From: UBA3069 sp050633465
Lineage (GTDB): Bacteria > Pseudomonadota > Alphaproteobacteria > Rhodobacterales > Rhodobacteraceae
Assembly: GCA_050633465.1 (NCBI GenBank)
Contig: JBOEGO010000008.1
Coordinates: 7,866-71,865 of the forward strand
Reading direction: 5' to 3'
Length of the DNA: 64,000 nt
Position 1 is the first letter of the stretch; each line of letters begins with the position of its first letter. The translations under genes and the position numbers were made by a program. A model generated the notes under the pieces. The model had not been told where the DNA came from, ran no database searches, and saw only the letters and a program-made list of their open reading frames with translations. Shown one piece after another: positions 34,091-43,397 of this stretch.

Positions 34091-34932
34091 TGGCCCGCCC
34101 CCCCGTTTGGCAATTTGAACAGGGGTTCGAATGCGGGGGCGGTTTCGCCGTCGATATAGCCGCCCGGCGCGACCAGATTATCGGTGCCGCGCCCCGGCAG
34201 GCGGTCGGGCAGGTCGATCAGCTCGTCAACGATGCCTTCGCGTTCTTCCCAGCCCAGCCGGTAATGGCTGGCGGCCCGGGCGCGGGCCAAACGCTGCGGC
34301 AGCACCTTGATCGCTGCCTCCCCCTCCAGCACACAGGATTTTTCGCATTTGCCGCAGCCGGTGCAGTGATCGGCATGAACCGTGGGCATGAAAATCGCGT
34401 GATGGCCGGAACGGGCGTTGTGGGATTGTTCCAATGTGATCGCCTTGTCGATCACGGGGCAGACGCGGTAACAGACATCACAGCGCAGGCCCAAAGCATT
34501 CAAACAGTGTTCTTCGTCGATCAACACGGCCACGCCCATGTCGGCATCGTCGATACGGGTCAGCCCCTTGTCCAACGCGCCGGTGGGGCAGGCCGCGACA
34601 CAGGGGATGTCATCGCACATTTCGCAGGGCACATCGCGGGCGGTGAAAAATGGCGTGCCCGTGGCCGCACCATCCACACCCAGTTGCGCCAGATCCAGCG
34701 TATCATAGGGGCAATCGCGCACGCATAACCCGCAGCGGATGCAGGCGGCCAGAAAATCATCCTCGGGCAGGGCGCCGGGCGGGCGCAATGCGGTGGCGGG
34801 CAAGGCCCGCGCGTCATGCGCCAGCCAGGCCAGCCCCATGCCCGCCAGGGCACATCCCGCAGCCCCGCGCGCCGTGTCCGTCAGGAACCGGCGGCGGTTG
34901 ATGCCGTTGGATTTTGCAGTTTTGGCGGGCAT
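34087..34932 (-). CDS. napG: NapG, periplasmic ferredoxin-type protein
   Basis: A 281-residue protein with a twin-arginine leader (INRRRFLTDTARGAAGC). Four 4Fe-4S motifs are seen, including CIRCGLCVRDCPYDTL, CDDIPCVAACPTGAL, CDVCYRVCPVIDK and CTGCGKCEKSCVLEG. It partners NapH in quinol oxidation for nitrate reduction. It lies after napA and overlaps napH by four bases. Confidence 0.93.
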   Translation of the reverse strand: MPAKTAKSNGINRRRFLTDTARGAAGCALAGMGLAWLAHDARALPATALRPPGALPEDDFLAACIRCGLCVRDCPYDTLDLAQLGVDGAATGTPFFTARDVPCEMCDDIPCVAACPTGALDKGLTRIDDADMGVAVLIDEEHCLNALGLRCDVCYRVCPVIDKAITLEQSHNARSGHHAIFMPTVHADHCTGCGKCEKSCVLEGEAAIKVLPQRLARARAASHYRLGWEEREGIVDELIDLPDRLPGRGTDNLVAPGGYIDGETAPAFEPLFKLPNGGAGQ

Positions 34933-34958
34933 GGCTATGGCTTTCGACCTTTGTCAGG

Positions 34959-37460
34959 TTACGCGCGCGACACTTTGCAGGCGCATTTCTTGAAATCGGT
35001 TTCTTTCGAAATCGGGCAGGTCGCATCCAGTGTCAGCTTGTTCACCAACTGGCCCTCGTCGAACCACGGCATAAACACGACACCGCGGGGCATTTTATTG
35101 CGACCACGGGTTTCGACACGCGATTGCAATTCGCCACGCCGCGTCGACAGGGTGATTTCCTGCCCGCGCCGCAGGCCGCGTTCCTTGGCGTCCTCGGGGT
35201 GCATGAACACCACAGCCGACGGGAACGCGCGGTGCAATTCCGGCACCCGCCGTGTCATCGAACCGGAATGCCAGTGCTCCAGCACGCGGCCCGTGACCAT
35301 CCACAGGTCGAATTCCTCGTCCGGGGTTTCGGCGGCGGGTTCAAACGGGGCAAAGATGATATTGGCGCGCCCGTCGGGTTTACCGTAGAATTTGACGCCC
35401 TCGCCCTCTTTGACATAGGGGTCGTAGCCTTCGCGGAACCGATACAGGGTTTCCTTGCCATCGACCACGGGCCAGCGCAAACCGCGTGCCTTGTGATAGG
35501 TGTCGAACGGCGCAAGGTCATGCCCGTGCCCCCGGCCAAAGGATGCGTATTCTTCGAACAGGCCCTTCTGCACGTAAAACCCGAAATGTTCGCTTTCGTC
35601 ATTGGCGAAACCTTCGGCGGTTTCCGACAGCGGGAATTTGTCGACCTGACCGTTGGTATACAGCACCTCATACAGGGTTTTGCCCTTGTATTCGGGGTTG
35701 GCATCCAGAATTTCGGCGGGCCACACCTCGTCTGTGGTGAACCGTTTGGCGAATTCCATCAACTGCCAGACATCCGATTTTGCATCACCGGGGGCGTCGA
35801 CCTGTTGGCGCCAGAACTGGGTGCGCCGTTCGGCATTGCCATAGGCACCTTCCTTCTCGACCCACATGGCGGTGGGCAGGATCAGGTCGGCCGACATGGT
35901 GGTGACCGTCGGATAAGGGTCCGATACCGCGATAAAGTTTTCAGGGTTGCGGTAACCGGGGTATCCCTCTTCGTTCATATTGGGGGCGGCTTGCATGTTG
36001 TTGTTGCACTGCACCCAATAGGCGTTGATTTTGCCGTCCTTCAGCAGCCGGTTTTGCAACACGGCATGGGCACCGACCTTGGCGTTCAACAGGCCGGCGG
36101 GCAGTTTCCACAGGTGTTCGGAATGGGCGCGGTGTTCGTCATTGGTGACCACCAGATCGGCGGGCAAACGGTGGGCGAATGTGCCGACCTCGCGCGCGGT
36201 GCCACAGGCCGAGGGCTGCCCCGTCAGCGAAAACGGCGAATTGCCCGGTTCGGAAATCTTGCCCACCAACAGGTGGACGTTATACATCAGAGAATTGACC
36301 CATGCGCCGCGTGTGTGCTGGTTGAAACCCATGGTCCACAGCGACATCACCTTGCGTTCGGGATCAGCATACTGGCGCGCCAGACGTTCCAGTTTTTCGG
36401 CCGGAACACCGGATAATTCCACAGCCTTTTCAAGGGTGTATTCCGAAACGTATTCTTTGTAGGCCTCGAAATCTATCTTTTCCAGCTTGCCATGGGTGCC
36501 GGTGTGGGCGGCATGTTCCGCCGCCTGTTCCAGTTCATGTTCAGGGCGCAGACCGTAACCGATATCGGTCGCGGTTTTGGTGAAATTCACGTTCTTGTTG
36601 ACGAAATCCCAATTCACCGCATCGTTCTGGATGATGTAATTGGCGATATAGTTCAGGATCGCCAGATCCGACTGCGGCGTGAAAATCATGCCATTGTCTG
36701 CCAACTCGAACGAGCGGTGCTCAAAGGTGGACAGAACATGGACCTCGGCCCCCGGTTTGGTCAGGCGCGTGTCGGTCAGGCGCGACCACAGGATCGGGTG
36801 CATTTCCGCCATGTTCGACCCCCACAGAACAAAGGTATCGGCATGTTCCAGATCGTCGTAACAGCCCATCGGCTCGTCTATGCCAAAGGTGCGCATGAAA
36901 CCGGCCACGGCCGAGGCCATGCAGTGACGCGCATTCGGATCCAGATTGTTAGACCGGAATCCCGCCTTCATCAATTTGGCGGCGGCATAGCCTTCCCATA
37001 CGGTCCACTGGCCGGATCCGAACATGCCCACCGCATCGGGGCCTTTTTCCGCCAGCGCCTTTTTCCATTTTTCCGCCATAATATCAAAGGCTTCATCCCA
37101 TGATACAGGTTCGAATTGGCCGTTTTTATCGTAAACGCCATTGGTTTTGCGCAGCAGAGGCGTGGTCAGACGGTCCTTGCCATACATGATCTTGGACAGG
37201 AAATAGCCCTTGATACAGTTCAGGCCACGGTTCACCGGCGCCTCCGGGTCGCCCTGGGTCGCGACCACGCGCCCCTCTTTGGTGCCGACCAGAACCGAAC
37301 AGCCGGTGCCGCAGAAACGGCAGGCGGCCTTGTCCCAGCGGATGTCGGGTTTGCCGGTCTGTGCGGCCACGGCATTGGGCAGGGTGATACCGGCGGCTGA
37401 CGCGGTGGCGGCAGCGGCGCTGGCTTTCAAAAAGGAACGGCGGGAAGCTTCAAGTGTCAT
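34959..37460 (-). CDS. napA: NapA, periplasmic nitrate reductase catalytic subunit
   Basis: An 833-residue molybdoenzyme that reduces nitrate to nitrite. The Tat leader SRRSFLKASAAAATA is followed by an N-terminal 4Fe-4S site (CRFCGTGCSVLVGTKEGRVV to NRGLNCIKGYF). The molybdenum cysteine lies in NARHCMASAVAGFMRTFGID. The bis-MGD domains and the C-terminal FMPWFDEGQLVNKLT complete the standard NapA length. Confidence 0.98.
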   Translation of the reverse strand: MTLEASRRSFLKASAAAATASAAGITLPNAVAAQTGKPDIRWDKAACRFCGTGCSVLVGTKEGRVVATQGDPEAPVNRGLNCIKGYFLSKIMYGKDRLTTPLLRKTNGVYDKNGQFEPVSWDEAFDIMAEKWKKALAEKGPDAVGMFGSGQWTVWEGYAAAKLMKAGFRSNNLDPNARHCMASAVAGFMRTFGIDEPMGCYDDLEHADTFVLWGSNMAEMHPILWSRLTDTRLTKPGAEVHVLSTFEHRSFELADNGMIFTPQSDLAILNYIANYIIQNDAVNWDFVNKNVNFTKTATDIGYGLRPEHELEQAAEHAAHTGTHGKLEKIDFEAYKEYVSEYTLEKAVELSGVPAEKLERLARQYADPERKVMSLWTMGFNQHTRGAWVNSLMYNVHLLVGKISEPGNSPFSLTGQPSACGTAREVGTFAHRLPADLVVTNDEHRAHSEHLWKLPAGLLNAKVGAHAVLQNRLLKDGKINAYWVQCNNNMQAAPNMNEEGYPGYRNPENFIAVSDPYPTVTTMSADLILPTAMWVEKEGAYGNAERRTQFWRQQVDAPGDAKSDVWQLMEFAKRFTTDEVWPAEILDANPEYKGKTLYEVLYTNGQVDKFPLSETAEGFANDESEHFGFYVQKGLFEEYASFGRGHGHDLAPFDTYHKARGLRWPVVDGKETLYRFREGYDPYVKEGEGVKFYGKPDGRANIIFAPFEPAAETPDEEFDLWMVTGRVLEHWHSGSMTRRVPELHRAFPSAVVFMHPEDAKERGLRRGQEITLSTRRGELQSRVETRGRNKMPRGVVFMPWFDEGQLVNKLTLDATCPISKETDFKKCACKVSRA

Positions 37461-37472
37461 ATCTGGCCCTCC

Positions 37473-37760
37473 TCAGAGCGCGGTCGCATCGGCCATGGTC
37501 GGGCCAAGCGGTTCGAAATGGTGATAGGTAAGCGTGACAGTGACCACGCCGGGAATTTGGTGCATTTCCATGATCTGATCCGAGGCGCGCAGCACATCAG
37601 GGCCGGCTGCCGTTTCGGTATCGGTGTCTTCGACGGTGACAACGATGCGCCCTTTTTCATGGGCGTGAACCTCGCATCCGGCCATGGCATTGATCGCGTT
37701 CACCACGCTATCGACGCTGTCGGGCATGGCATGAACAAGGCATCCGCAGATATTCAGCAT
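37473..37760 (-). CDS. napD: NapD, NapA-specific chaperone
   Basis: A 95-residue ferredoxin-fold chaperone that binds the NapA Tat leader and holds export until cofactor is loaded. It has the NapD start NICGCLVHAMPDSVDSVVNA and the YHHFEP segment. The ATG at 37760 has AAAGGAAA just upstream and overlaps the napF stop by seven bases; a longer frame lies within napF. Confidence 0.9.
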   Translation of the reverse strand: MLNICGCLVHAMPDSVDSVVNAINAMAGCEVHAHEKGRIVVTVEDTDTETAAGPDVLRASDQIMEMHQIPGVVTVTLTYHHFEPLGPTMADATAL

Positions 37761-38251
37761 GGTGTTTCCTTTGGCTGTGGCTGGCGTTGGTAAAACCGGA
37801 TCGCGCCCACCGGACAGGGGGCCGCGCAGGCGCCGCACCCGGTGCAGGTTTCGGGATCAATCAGCGGGGTCGACCGCCCGCCTGATTGCAATTGAAACCG
37901 GATCGCGCGGGCGTCGCACTGATCCTCGCAGCTGCGGCAGGTGACAGCACTCATCGACAGGCAGGAATCGGCCACAGTGGCGCGGATATCCCAGGTGTCC
38001 GTCGGCAAAATCGCGCCCGCCTCGCAGGCATCGGCGCAACCGCTGCACAACAGGCATTCCCCCGCCAGCAGGTTGATCACAGGAAACCCGTCAGCATCGC
38101 GATAGATGATTTCGCCGGGGCAGGCCGTGGCGCAATCGCCGCATTGCGTGCAGGCGTCGACAAACCCGCCCACCGCGCCGGGGGGGCGGATGTGGTCGGG
38201 CTGATCAAAGCGGCCTTTCAAAAAGGCGCGTTTGGCTGGCACATACTGCAT
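37754..38251 (-). CDS. napF: NapF, cytosolic ferredoxin-type protein
   Basis: A 165-residue protein with 4Fe-4S cysteine clusters: CTQCGDCATACPGEI, CLLCSGCADACEAGA, CRSCEDQCDARAI and CTGCGACAAPCPVGA. It is thought to help NapA maturation in the cytosol. The ATG at 38251 is chosen over one at 38284: the Dnr-type box is only about 30 bases from the latter, which would put the transcription start inside the gene. It is the first gene of napFDAGHBC. Confidence 0.9.
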   Translation of the reverse strand: MQYVPAKRAFLKGRFDQPDHIRPPGAVGGFVDACTQCGDCATACPGEIIYRDADGFPVINLLAGECLLCSGCADACEAGAILPTDTWDIRATVADSCLSMSAVTCRSCEDQCDARAIRFQLQSGGRSTPLIDPETCTGCGACAAPCPVGAIRFYQRQPQPKETPC

Positions 38252-38307
38252 AAGAATTGCTCGCTGTTCGCTTGAACGAGCCATACCAGCGCAAAATTTC
38301 GTGCGAT

Positions 38308-38321
38308 TTGACTTATGTCAT
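38308..38321. promoter_or_regulatory. Dnr/NnrR-type box TTGAC-TTAT-GTCAT upstream of napF
   Basis: One base from the perfect consensus, centred about 63 bases before the napF start at 38251. The surrounding 366-base gap between napF and katG (38252-38617) holds this box and, at its far end, the hairpin after katG. I see no gene in it. Confidence 0.75.
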
Positions 38322-38581
38322 GTCGCAACGGGCAAAATCAGGCCCGCTAAGTCATTAAATGCATTATGTTTTTTGAATTTGATCGTGATCCGCAATGGTT
38401 TGCCTGCCCTCCGTCTCAGGTGGCAATTGCCATTAAGGTCAATCATGCCAATGGCTTGCAAAAAGGCATATTTTCGGGGTGTCTTTGGACGCCCCGGGTC
38501 GAACGCACAGGGGCGACGCATGGCTATACCACCCGCCGCCCCTGCAACTATTTTTGGCCAGAATCGAATTTTCTGCCCCAA

Positions 38582-38610
38582 TTCCCCTGCGATATGTCAA
38601 CGCAGGGGAA
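38582..38610 (-). terminator. perfect 10-bp hairpin after katG
   Basis: TTCCCCTGCG and CGCAGGGGAA flank a 9-base loop, eight bases beyond the katG stop. No clear T-tract follows on the minus strand, so termination strength is uncertain, but the perfect stem suits an mRNA 3' end. Confidence 0.6.
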
Positions 38611-38617
38611 AGCCGGT

Positions 38618-40789
38618 TCAGACCAGATCGAAACGGTCCGCATTCATCACCTTGGTCCATGCGGCGACGAAATCGCGCACGAATTTCGCGGCATTGTCGT
38701 CCTGTGCGTAAACCTCGGCATAAGAGCGCAGAACCGAATTGGACCCGAACACCAGATCCATGCGCGTGGCCGTCCATTTCACCGCGCCGCTTTTGCGGTC
38801 ACGGATTTCATAGGTGCCATCGCCCATCGGGTGCCAGCTGTTGGCCATGTCGGTCAGATTGACAAAGAAATCATTGGTCAATGCGCCCTTGCGGTCGGTG
38901 AACACACCGTGTTCGGTGCCGCCATGGTTGGTGCCCATCACCCGCATCCCGCCGACCAGCACGGTCATTTCATGGGCGGTCAGGCCCATCAATTGCGTGC
39001 GGTCCAGCATCATTTCCTCGGGGCTGACCACATATTCCTTTTGCGAATAGTTGCGATACCCATCGGCCAGCGGTTCCAGCGGATCAAAACTGTCGGCATC
39101 GGTCATTTCCGCGCTGGCATCGCCACGGCCGGGGGCGAATGGCACGGGCACGTCGAACCCTGCGGCCTTGACCGCCTGTTCCACGCCGCAGTTCCCCGCC
39201 AGCACGATCACATCGGCCAGTGATGCGCCGAATTCTGCCGCGATCGGTTCCAGCACCGACAACACATGCGCAAGCCGCGCAGGTTCGTTGCCGTGCCAGT
39301 CCTTTTGCGGGGCCAGACGGATGCGTGCGCCATTGGCACCGCCGCGCATGTCAGACCCGCGATAGGTGCGCGCACTGTCCCATGCGGTGGCGACCAGATC
39401 CCCCATCGACAGGCCGGACGCAGCGATTTTCGCCTTTACCGCATCTACGTTATACGCCGTTGGCCCTGCGGGAATCGGATCTTGCCAGATCAGGTCTTCG
39501 GACGGGACATCGGGGCCGATATAGCGCGGTTTCGGCCCCATGTCGCGGTGGGTCAGCTTGAACCATGCGCGTGCGAATGTATCGGCAAAATACGCCGGAT
39601 CGGCCATGAACTTTTCGCAGATCGCGCGATAGGTCGGGTCCATTTTCATCGCCATATCCGCATCGGTCATGATGGGGTTGTGGCGGATCGACGGGTCGCT
39701 GGCATCGACGGGTTTGTCTTCTTCGGCGATGTTCACGGGTTCCCATTGCTGCGCACCGGCGGGGGATTTGCGCAGCTCCCATTCATGGCCGAACAGCATG
39801 TCGAAATAACCCATGTCGAACTTGGTCGGCTCGGCCGTCCATGCGCCTTCGATCCCGGATGACACCGCGTTGCTGGCCTTGCCGTCCATCTTGTCGTTGC
39901 TCCAGCCAAAGCCCTGCAATTCCACATCGCCCGCCTCGGGGTCGGCACCCAATGCGCCCGCATCGCCATTGCCGTGGCATTTGCCAACGGTGTGGCCACC
40001 GGCGGTCAGGGCGGCGGTTTCTTCGTCGTTCATCGCCATACGGGCAAATGTTTCGCGCACGTGCTGCGCCGACTTCAACGGATCGGGGTGGCCGTTCACA
40101 CCCTCGGGGTTCACATAGATCAGGCCCATCTGCACCGCCGCCAGCGGGTTTTCCATGGTGTCCGGTTTGTCCACATCACCATAGCGTTCATCGGATGGCG
40201 CCAGCCATTCCTTTTCCGCGCCCCAGTAAATATCGGTTTCGGGCGCCCAGACATCTTCGCGACCAAAGGCAAAGCCAAAGGTTTTCAACCCCATGGTTTC
40301 ATAGGCCATATTGCCCGCAAGGATCATCAGATCGGCCCAGCTCAACTTGTTGCCGTATTTCTTCTTGATCGGCCACAGCAGGCGGCGCGCCTTGTCCAGA
40401 CTGACGTTATCGGGCCATGAATTCAGCGGCGCAAACCGTTGGCTGCCGGTGCCACCGCCGCCGCGACCATCGGCCAGCCGGTAGGTTCCCGCCGAATGCC
40501 ACGCCATGCGGATCATGAAACCACCGTAATGGCCCCAATCGGCGGGCCACCAGTCCTGACTGTCGGTCATCAGGGCGCGCAGGTCGGATTTCAACGCCTC
40601 GACATCCAGCGATTTCACCTCTTCGCGGTAATTGAAATCATCGCCCATCGGGTTTGTTTTGGTGTCGTGCTGGTGCAGAATGTCCAGATTCAGGGCATTG
40701 GGCCACCAGCTCATCACCGATTGGCGGGTTTCGGTGTTGCCGCCGTGCATGACGGGGCATTTGCCTGTGGGGGTGTCGTTTCCATCCAT
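38618..40789 (-). CDS. katG: catalase-peroxidase KatG
   Basis: A 723-residue heme enzyme that destroys hydrogen peroxide. The N-terminal catalytic domain has RMAWHSAGTYR with the distal Arg, Trp and His, the Tyr of the Trp-Tyr-Met crosslink in GLIYVNPEGVNG, and the proximal heme His in ALTAGGHTVGKCHGNGD. The second, non-catalytic peroxidase-like domain completes the normal length. It is divergent from oxyR, the usual arrangement for OxyR-controlled katG. Confidence 0.97.
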   Translation of the reverse strand: MDGNDTPTGKCPVMHGGNTETRQSVMSWWPNALNLDILHQHDTKTNPMGDDFNYREEVKSLDVEALKSDLRALMTDSQDWWPADWGHYGGFMIRMAWHSAGTYRLADGRGGGGTGSQRFAPLNSWPDNVSLDKARRLLWPIKKKYGNKLSWADLMILAGNMAYETMGLKTFGFAFGREDVWAPETDIYWGAEKEWLAPSDERYGDVDKPDTMENPLAAVQMGLIYVNPEGVNGHPDPLKSAQHVRETFARMAMNDEETAALTAGGHTVGKCHGNGDAGALGADPEAGDVELQGFGWSNDKMDGKASNAVSSGIEGAWTAEPTKFDMGYFDMLFGHEWELRKSPAGAQQWEPVNIAEEDKPVDASDPSIRHNPIMTDADMAMKMDPTYRAICEKFMADPAYFADTFARAWFKLTHRDMGPKPRYIGPDVPSEDLIWQDPIPAGPTAYNVDAVKAKIAASGLSMGDLVATAWDSARTYRGSDMRGGANGARIRLAPQKDWHGNEPARLAHVLSVLEPIAAEFGASLADVIVLAGNCGVEQAVKAAGFDVPVPFAPGRGDASAEMTDADSFDPLEPLADGYRNYSQKEYVVSPEEMMLDRTQLMGLTAHEMTVLVGGMRVMGTNHGGTEHGVFTDRKGALTNDFFVNLTDMANSWHPMGDGTYEIRDRKSGAVKWTATRMDLVFGSNSVLRSYAEVYAQDDNAAKFVRDFVAAWTKVMNADRFDLV

Positions 40790-40931
40790 GGGTTTGATCC
40801 TTGGGTTAAAAGTGAGCCGTGCGGCGCGGGGCAGATTCGCCTGCTCTTTGCCGTGTCATGATGTCTTGAATCTAGCACTTTTTAGAATTATTAAAATTAC
40901 GATTTTCAAATGATTGCGATAAGGTATGGTT
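40790..40931. promoter_or_regulatory. katG-oxyR divergent promoter region
   Basis: A 142-base gap between divergent start codons. The part near oxyR, about 40860-40925, is strikingly AT-rich (for example TTTTTAGAATTATTAAAATT) compared with its surroundings and is the likely OxyR binding and promoter zone. I could not place a confident OxyR consensus. Confidence 0.55.
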
Positions 40932-41837
40932 ATGAAAAGCCTGACCATGAAACACCTGCGGTATTTCGAACAACTGGCCAGACACGGCCATTTCGGCCGC
41001 GCCGCCGAGGCATGTTCGATTTCGCAGCCCGCGCTGTCGGTTCAGATGAAAGAGCTGGAGGCGCTGATCGGCGCGCCCTTGATCGAACGCAACGCCCGCC
41101 AGATCCGCCTTAGCCACCTGGGAGAGATCCTGGCCACCCGCGCCCGCGACATCCTGCGCGCCGTTGATGAAATCGAGGACCTGACCCGCATTCGCGACGG
41201 CGCATTGGCGGGGCGGCTGCGCATCGGGGTGATTCCCACCATCGCGCCCTATCTGTTGCCCGGTCTGATCCAGCATCTGAACGGGCAGTTTCCGCATCTG
41301 GATTTCTGGCCACGCGAGGCCGTGACCCGGACCTTGCTGAACGATCTGATCGACGGGCAAATGGATGTGGCCATCGTCGCCCTGCCCGTGTCGGAACCGA
41401 CCCTGCACGAGGAACCCCTGTTTGACGAAGAATTCGTTCTGGTGCGCCCGCTCAGCGATGCCGAAAACCCCGTCCCCACGCCCGATACATTGCGCGCAAT
41501 GCGGTTGCTGCTGCTGGAGGAAGGCCATTGTTTTCGCGATCAGGCGCTGTCGTTTTGCGAATTCGGTGCCAAACCGCCCCGCGATCTGATGGAGGGAAGC
41601 TCCCTTACCACATTGGTGCAGATGGTCGGCGCGGGCATTGGCGTGACCCTGATCCCCGAAATGGCGCTGCCGGTTGAAACCCGCTCGGCACAGGTGTCGG
41701 TGGTGCGGCTGTCGCAGCCGCGCCCGACGCGCAAGGTGGGCATGATCTGGCGCAAAACCACGCCACTGGCGGCGCAACTGTCCGAACTGGCGGAACATAT
41801 GCGCGCCTATTGCACCGCCACAGGGCGGTTGCCCTGA
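40932..41837 (+). CDS. oxyR: OxyR, LysR-type peroxide sensor
   Basis: A 301-residue LysR regulator. The N-terminal HTH is HFGRAAEACSISQPALSVQMK. The effector domain carries both redox cysteines in EEGHCFRDQALSFCEFG, at residues 200 and 209, matching C199 and C208 of E. coli OxyR. The start at 40932 has AAGG seven bases upstream. It is divergent from katG and should activate it under peroxide. Confidence 0.95.
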   Translation: MKSLTMKHLRYFEQLARHGHFGRAAEACSISQPALSVQMKELEALIGAPLIERNARQIRLSHLGEILATRARDILRAVDEIEDLTRIRDGALAGRLRIGVIPTIAPYLLPGLIQHLNGQFPHLDFWPREAVTRTLLNDLIDGQMDVAIVALPVSEPTLHEEPLFDEEFVLVRPLSDAENPVPTPDTLRAMRLLLLEEGHCFRDQALSFCEFGAKPPRDLMEGSSLTTLVQMVGAGIGVTLIPEMALPVETRSAQVSVVRLSQPRPTRKVGMIWRKTTPLAAQLSELAEHMRAYCTATGRLP

Positions 41838-41843
41838 CCTGCT

Positions 41844-43385
41844 TCAGGCGCCCGCCTGATCCGGCCAGTATGGCGCACGCAAATCGCGTTTCAACACCTT
41901 GCCAATGTCGCTGCGCGGCAGGTCGTCGCGCAGTTCGATGGCTGACAACCGCTGGGTTTTGCCCAGCTGGTCATTGGCCCATATGCGCAGGTCATCGGCG
42001 CTGATATGCGCGCCCTTGTTCAGCACCACAAATCCCAGCGGCGTTTCGCCCCAATCCGGTGACGGAATGGCGATAACCGCCACATCGGCCACATCGGAAT
42101 GGGCGCGCAGCACCGCTTCCAGATCGGCGGCGTAAATGTTGAACCCGCCGGAAATGATCATATCCTTTTTGCGGTCCAGCAGTTGCAAGAAACCGTCGGC
42201 ATCAATGCGGCCCATATCCCCCGAGCGGATGAAATCGCGCCCCTGTTCGTCGCGCCACAGCAGTTCGGCGGTTTTGTCGGGCAGGTTGTGATAGCCCGTC
42301 ATCATCGACGTTGACCGCCCCACGATTTCGCCCATTTCACCCGTTGGCAATTCATTGCCCTGATCGTCGATCACCCGCAGGTCGGACCCTTCGCCAGCGC
42401 GGCCCACCGTATCCCATTTATCGGGAAATTCACCGCAGTTCAGCGCCGTGGAAACGCCCCCCTCGGTCATGCCGTAGACCTCGATCAGATTGCCGGGCCA
42501 GCGTTCCATGACCTTGGCGATCAATGCGCCCGGCAAGGGGGCCGAAGTCGAAAATTTGCAACGGTAACTGGACAGGTCGAACTGGCCGAACTCCGGCGCG
42601 TTCATCAGGCGCATATATTGCACGGGCACCAGCACCGTATGGGTCACGCGCCAATCCTGCGACAGGGTCAAAAACCCCGTCACGTTGAACTTGGGCATAA
42701 TCACCAGGGTCGCCCCCAGCGTCAGCATCGGCAGCAAACCGAACAGCGTGGTGTTGGAATAGACCGGGGTGGAAATCAGCATCCGCGCATCCTCGGTCAG
42801 CCCGAAACGGGTGATCCGCCCCAATTGCCGGGACCGGAAACGGTGGTCATGGATGATGCCCTTGGGCATGCCCGTGGTGCCCGATGAATAGATCATATTG
42901 AACAGGTCTTGCGGGCGCACATCCGCCGGCGCGGCGGGGGCTGCATTGCTGCCCCAGTCATCGACCATATCCAGACCCAATACGGTGCGCGCCCCGATCT
43001 GCGCCGCCAGTCCGGCCTGCGTATCAGAGGCAAACAATATCTGCGCCCCGCTGTCGGCAATCATGGCGCGCAGGGCATCCGCCGTGGCACTGAATGGCAG
43101 CGGCACCATGCAGGCCCCCGCCGACACCACCGCGGCAAACAACACCACATGCGCGGCAGAATTTTCCGCCAATGATGCCACCATATCGCCGCGTTGCACG
43201 CCACGCGCCTGCAATGCACCTGACACACGCGCCACCTGATCACCAAATGCGCGCCAGCTAAGGGTCACATCACCGCAGACCAGCGCGGGTTTGTCCCCCA
43301 TCCGCTCTGCATTGGCGGCAATCACCGCGCCAAAACTCGTCAGGATTTCATTGTCGATTTCGGGCGGGTTAAAGAAAGAAGTCAT
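41844..43385 (-). CDS. acyl-CoA synthetase (class I adenylate-forming)
   Basis: A 513-residue AMP-dependent CoA ligase. The P-loop-like motif is MIYSSGTTGMPKG, followed by VYGMTEGGVST, the ADP-hinge region and the catalytic lysine in PRSDIGKVLKRDL. It follows the TRAP transporter genes closely (12 bases after dctM), so it probably activates the acid that this transporter imports. The fatty or aromatic acid specificity cannot be told. Confidence 0.88.
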   Translation of the reverse strand: MTSFFNPPEIDNEILTSFGAVIAANAERMGDKPALVCGDVTLSWRAFGDQVARVSGALQARGVQRGDMVASLAENSAAHVVLFAAVVSAGACMVPLPFSATADALRAMIADSGAQILFASDTQAGLAAQIGARTVLGLDMVDDWGSNAAPAAPADVRPQDLFNMIYSSGTTGMPKGIIHDHRFRSRQLGRITRFGLTEDARMLISTPVYSNTTLFGLLPMLTLGATLVIMPKFNVTGFLTLSQDWRVTHTVLVPVQYMRLMNAPEFGQFDLSSYRCKFSTSAPLPGALIAKVMERWPGNLIEVYGMTEGGVSTALNCGEFPDKWDTVGRAGEGSDLRVIDDQGNELPTGEMGEIVGRSTSMMTGYHNLPDKTAELLWRDEQGRDFIRSGDMGRIDADGFLQLLDRKKDMIISGGFNIYAADLEAVLRAHSDVADVAVIAIPSPDWGETPLGFVVLNKGAHISADDLRIWANDQLGKTQRLSAIELRDDLPRSDIGKVLKRDLRAPYWPDQAGA

Positions 43386-43397
43386 GGTCTACTCCGG

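Noticed and set aside
38366..39223. A 285-codon frame starting in the napF-katG gap
   Set aside because: Most of it is antisense to katG, and the part in the gap has no ribosome site or known domain.
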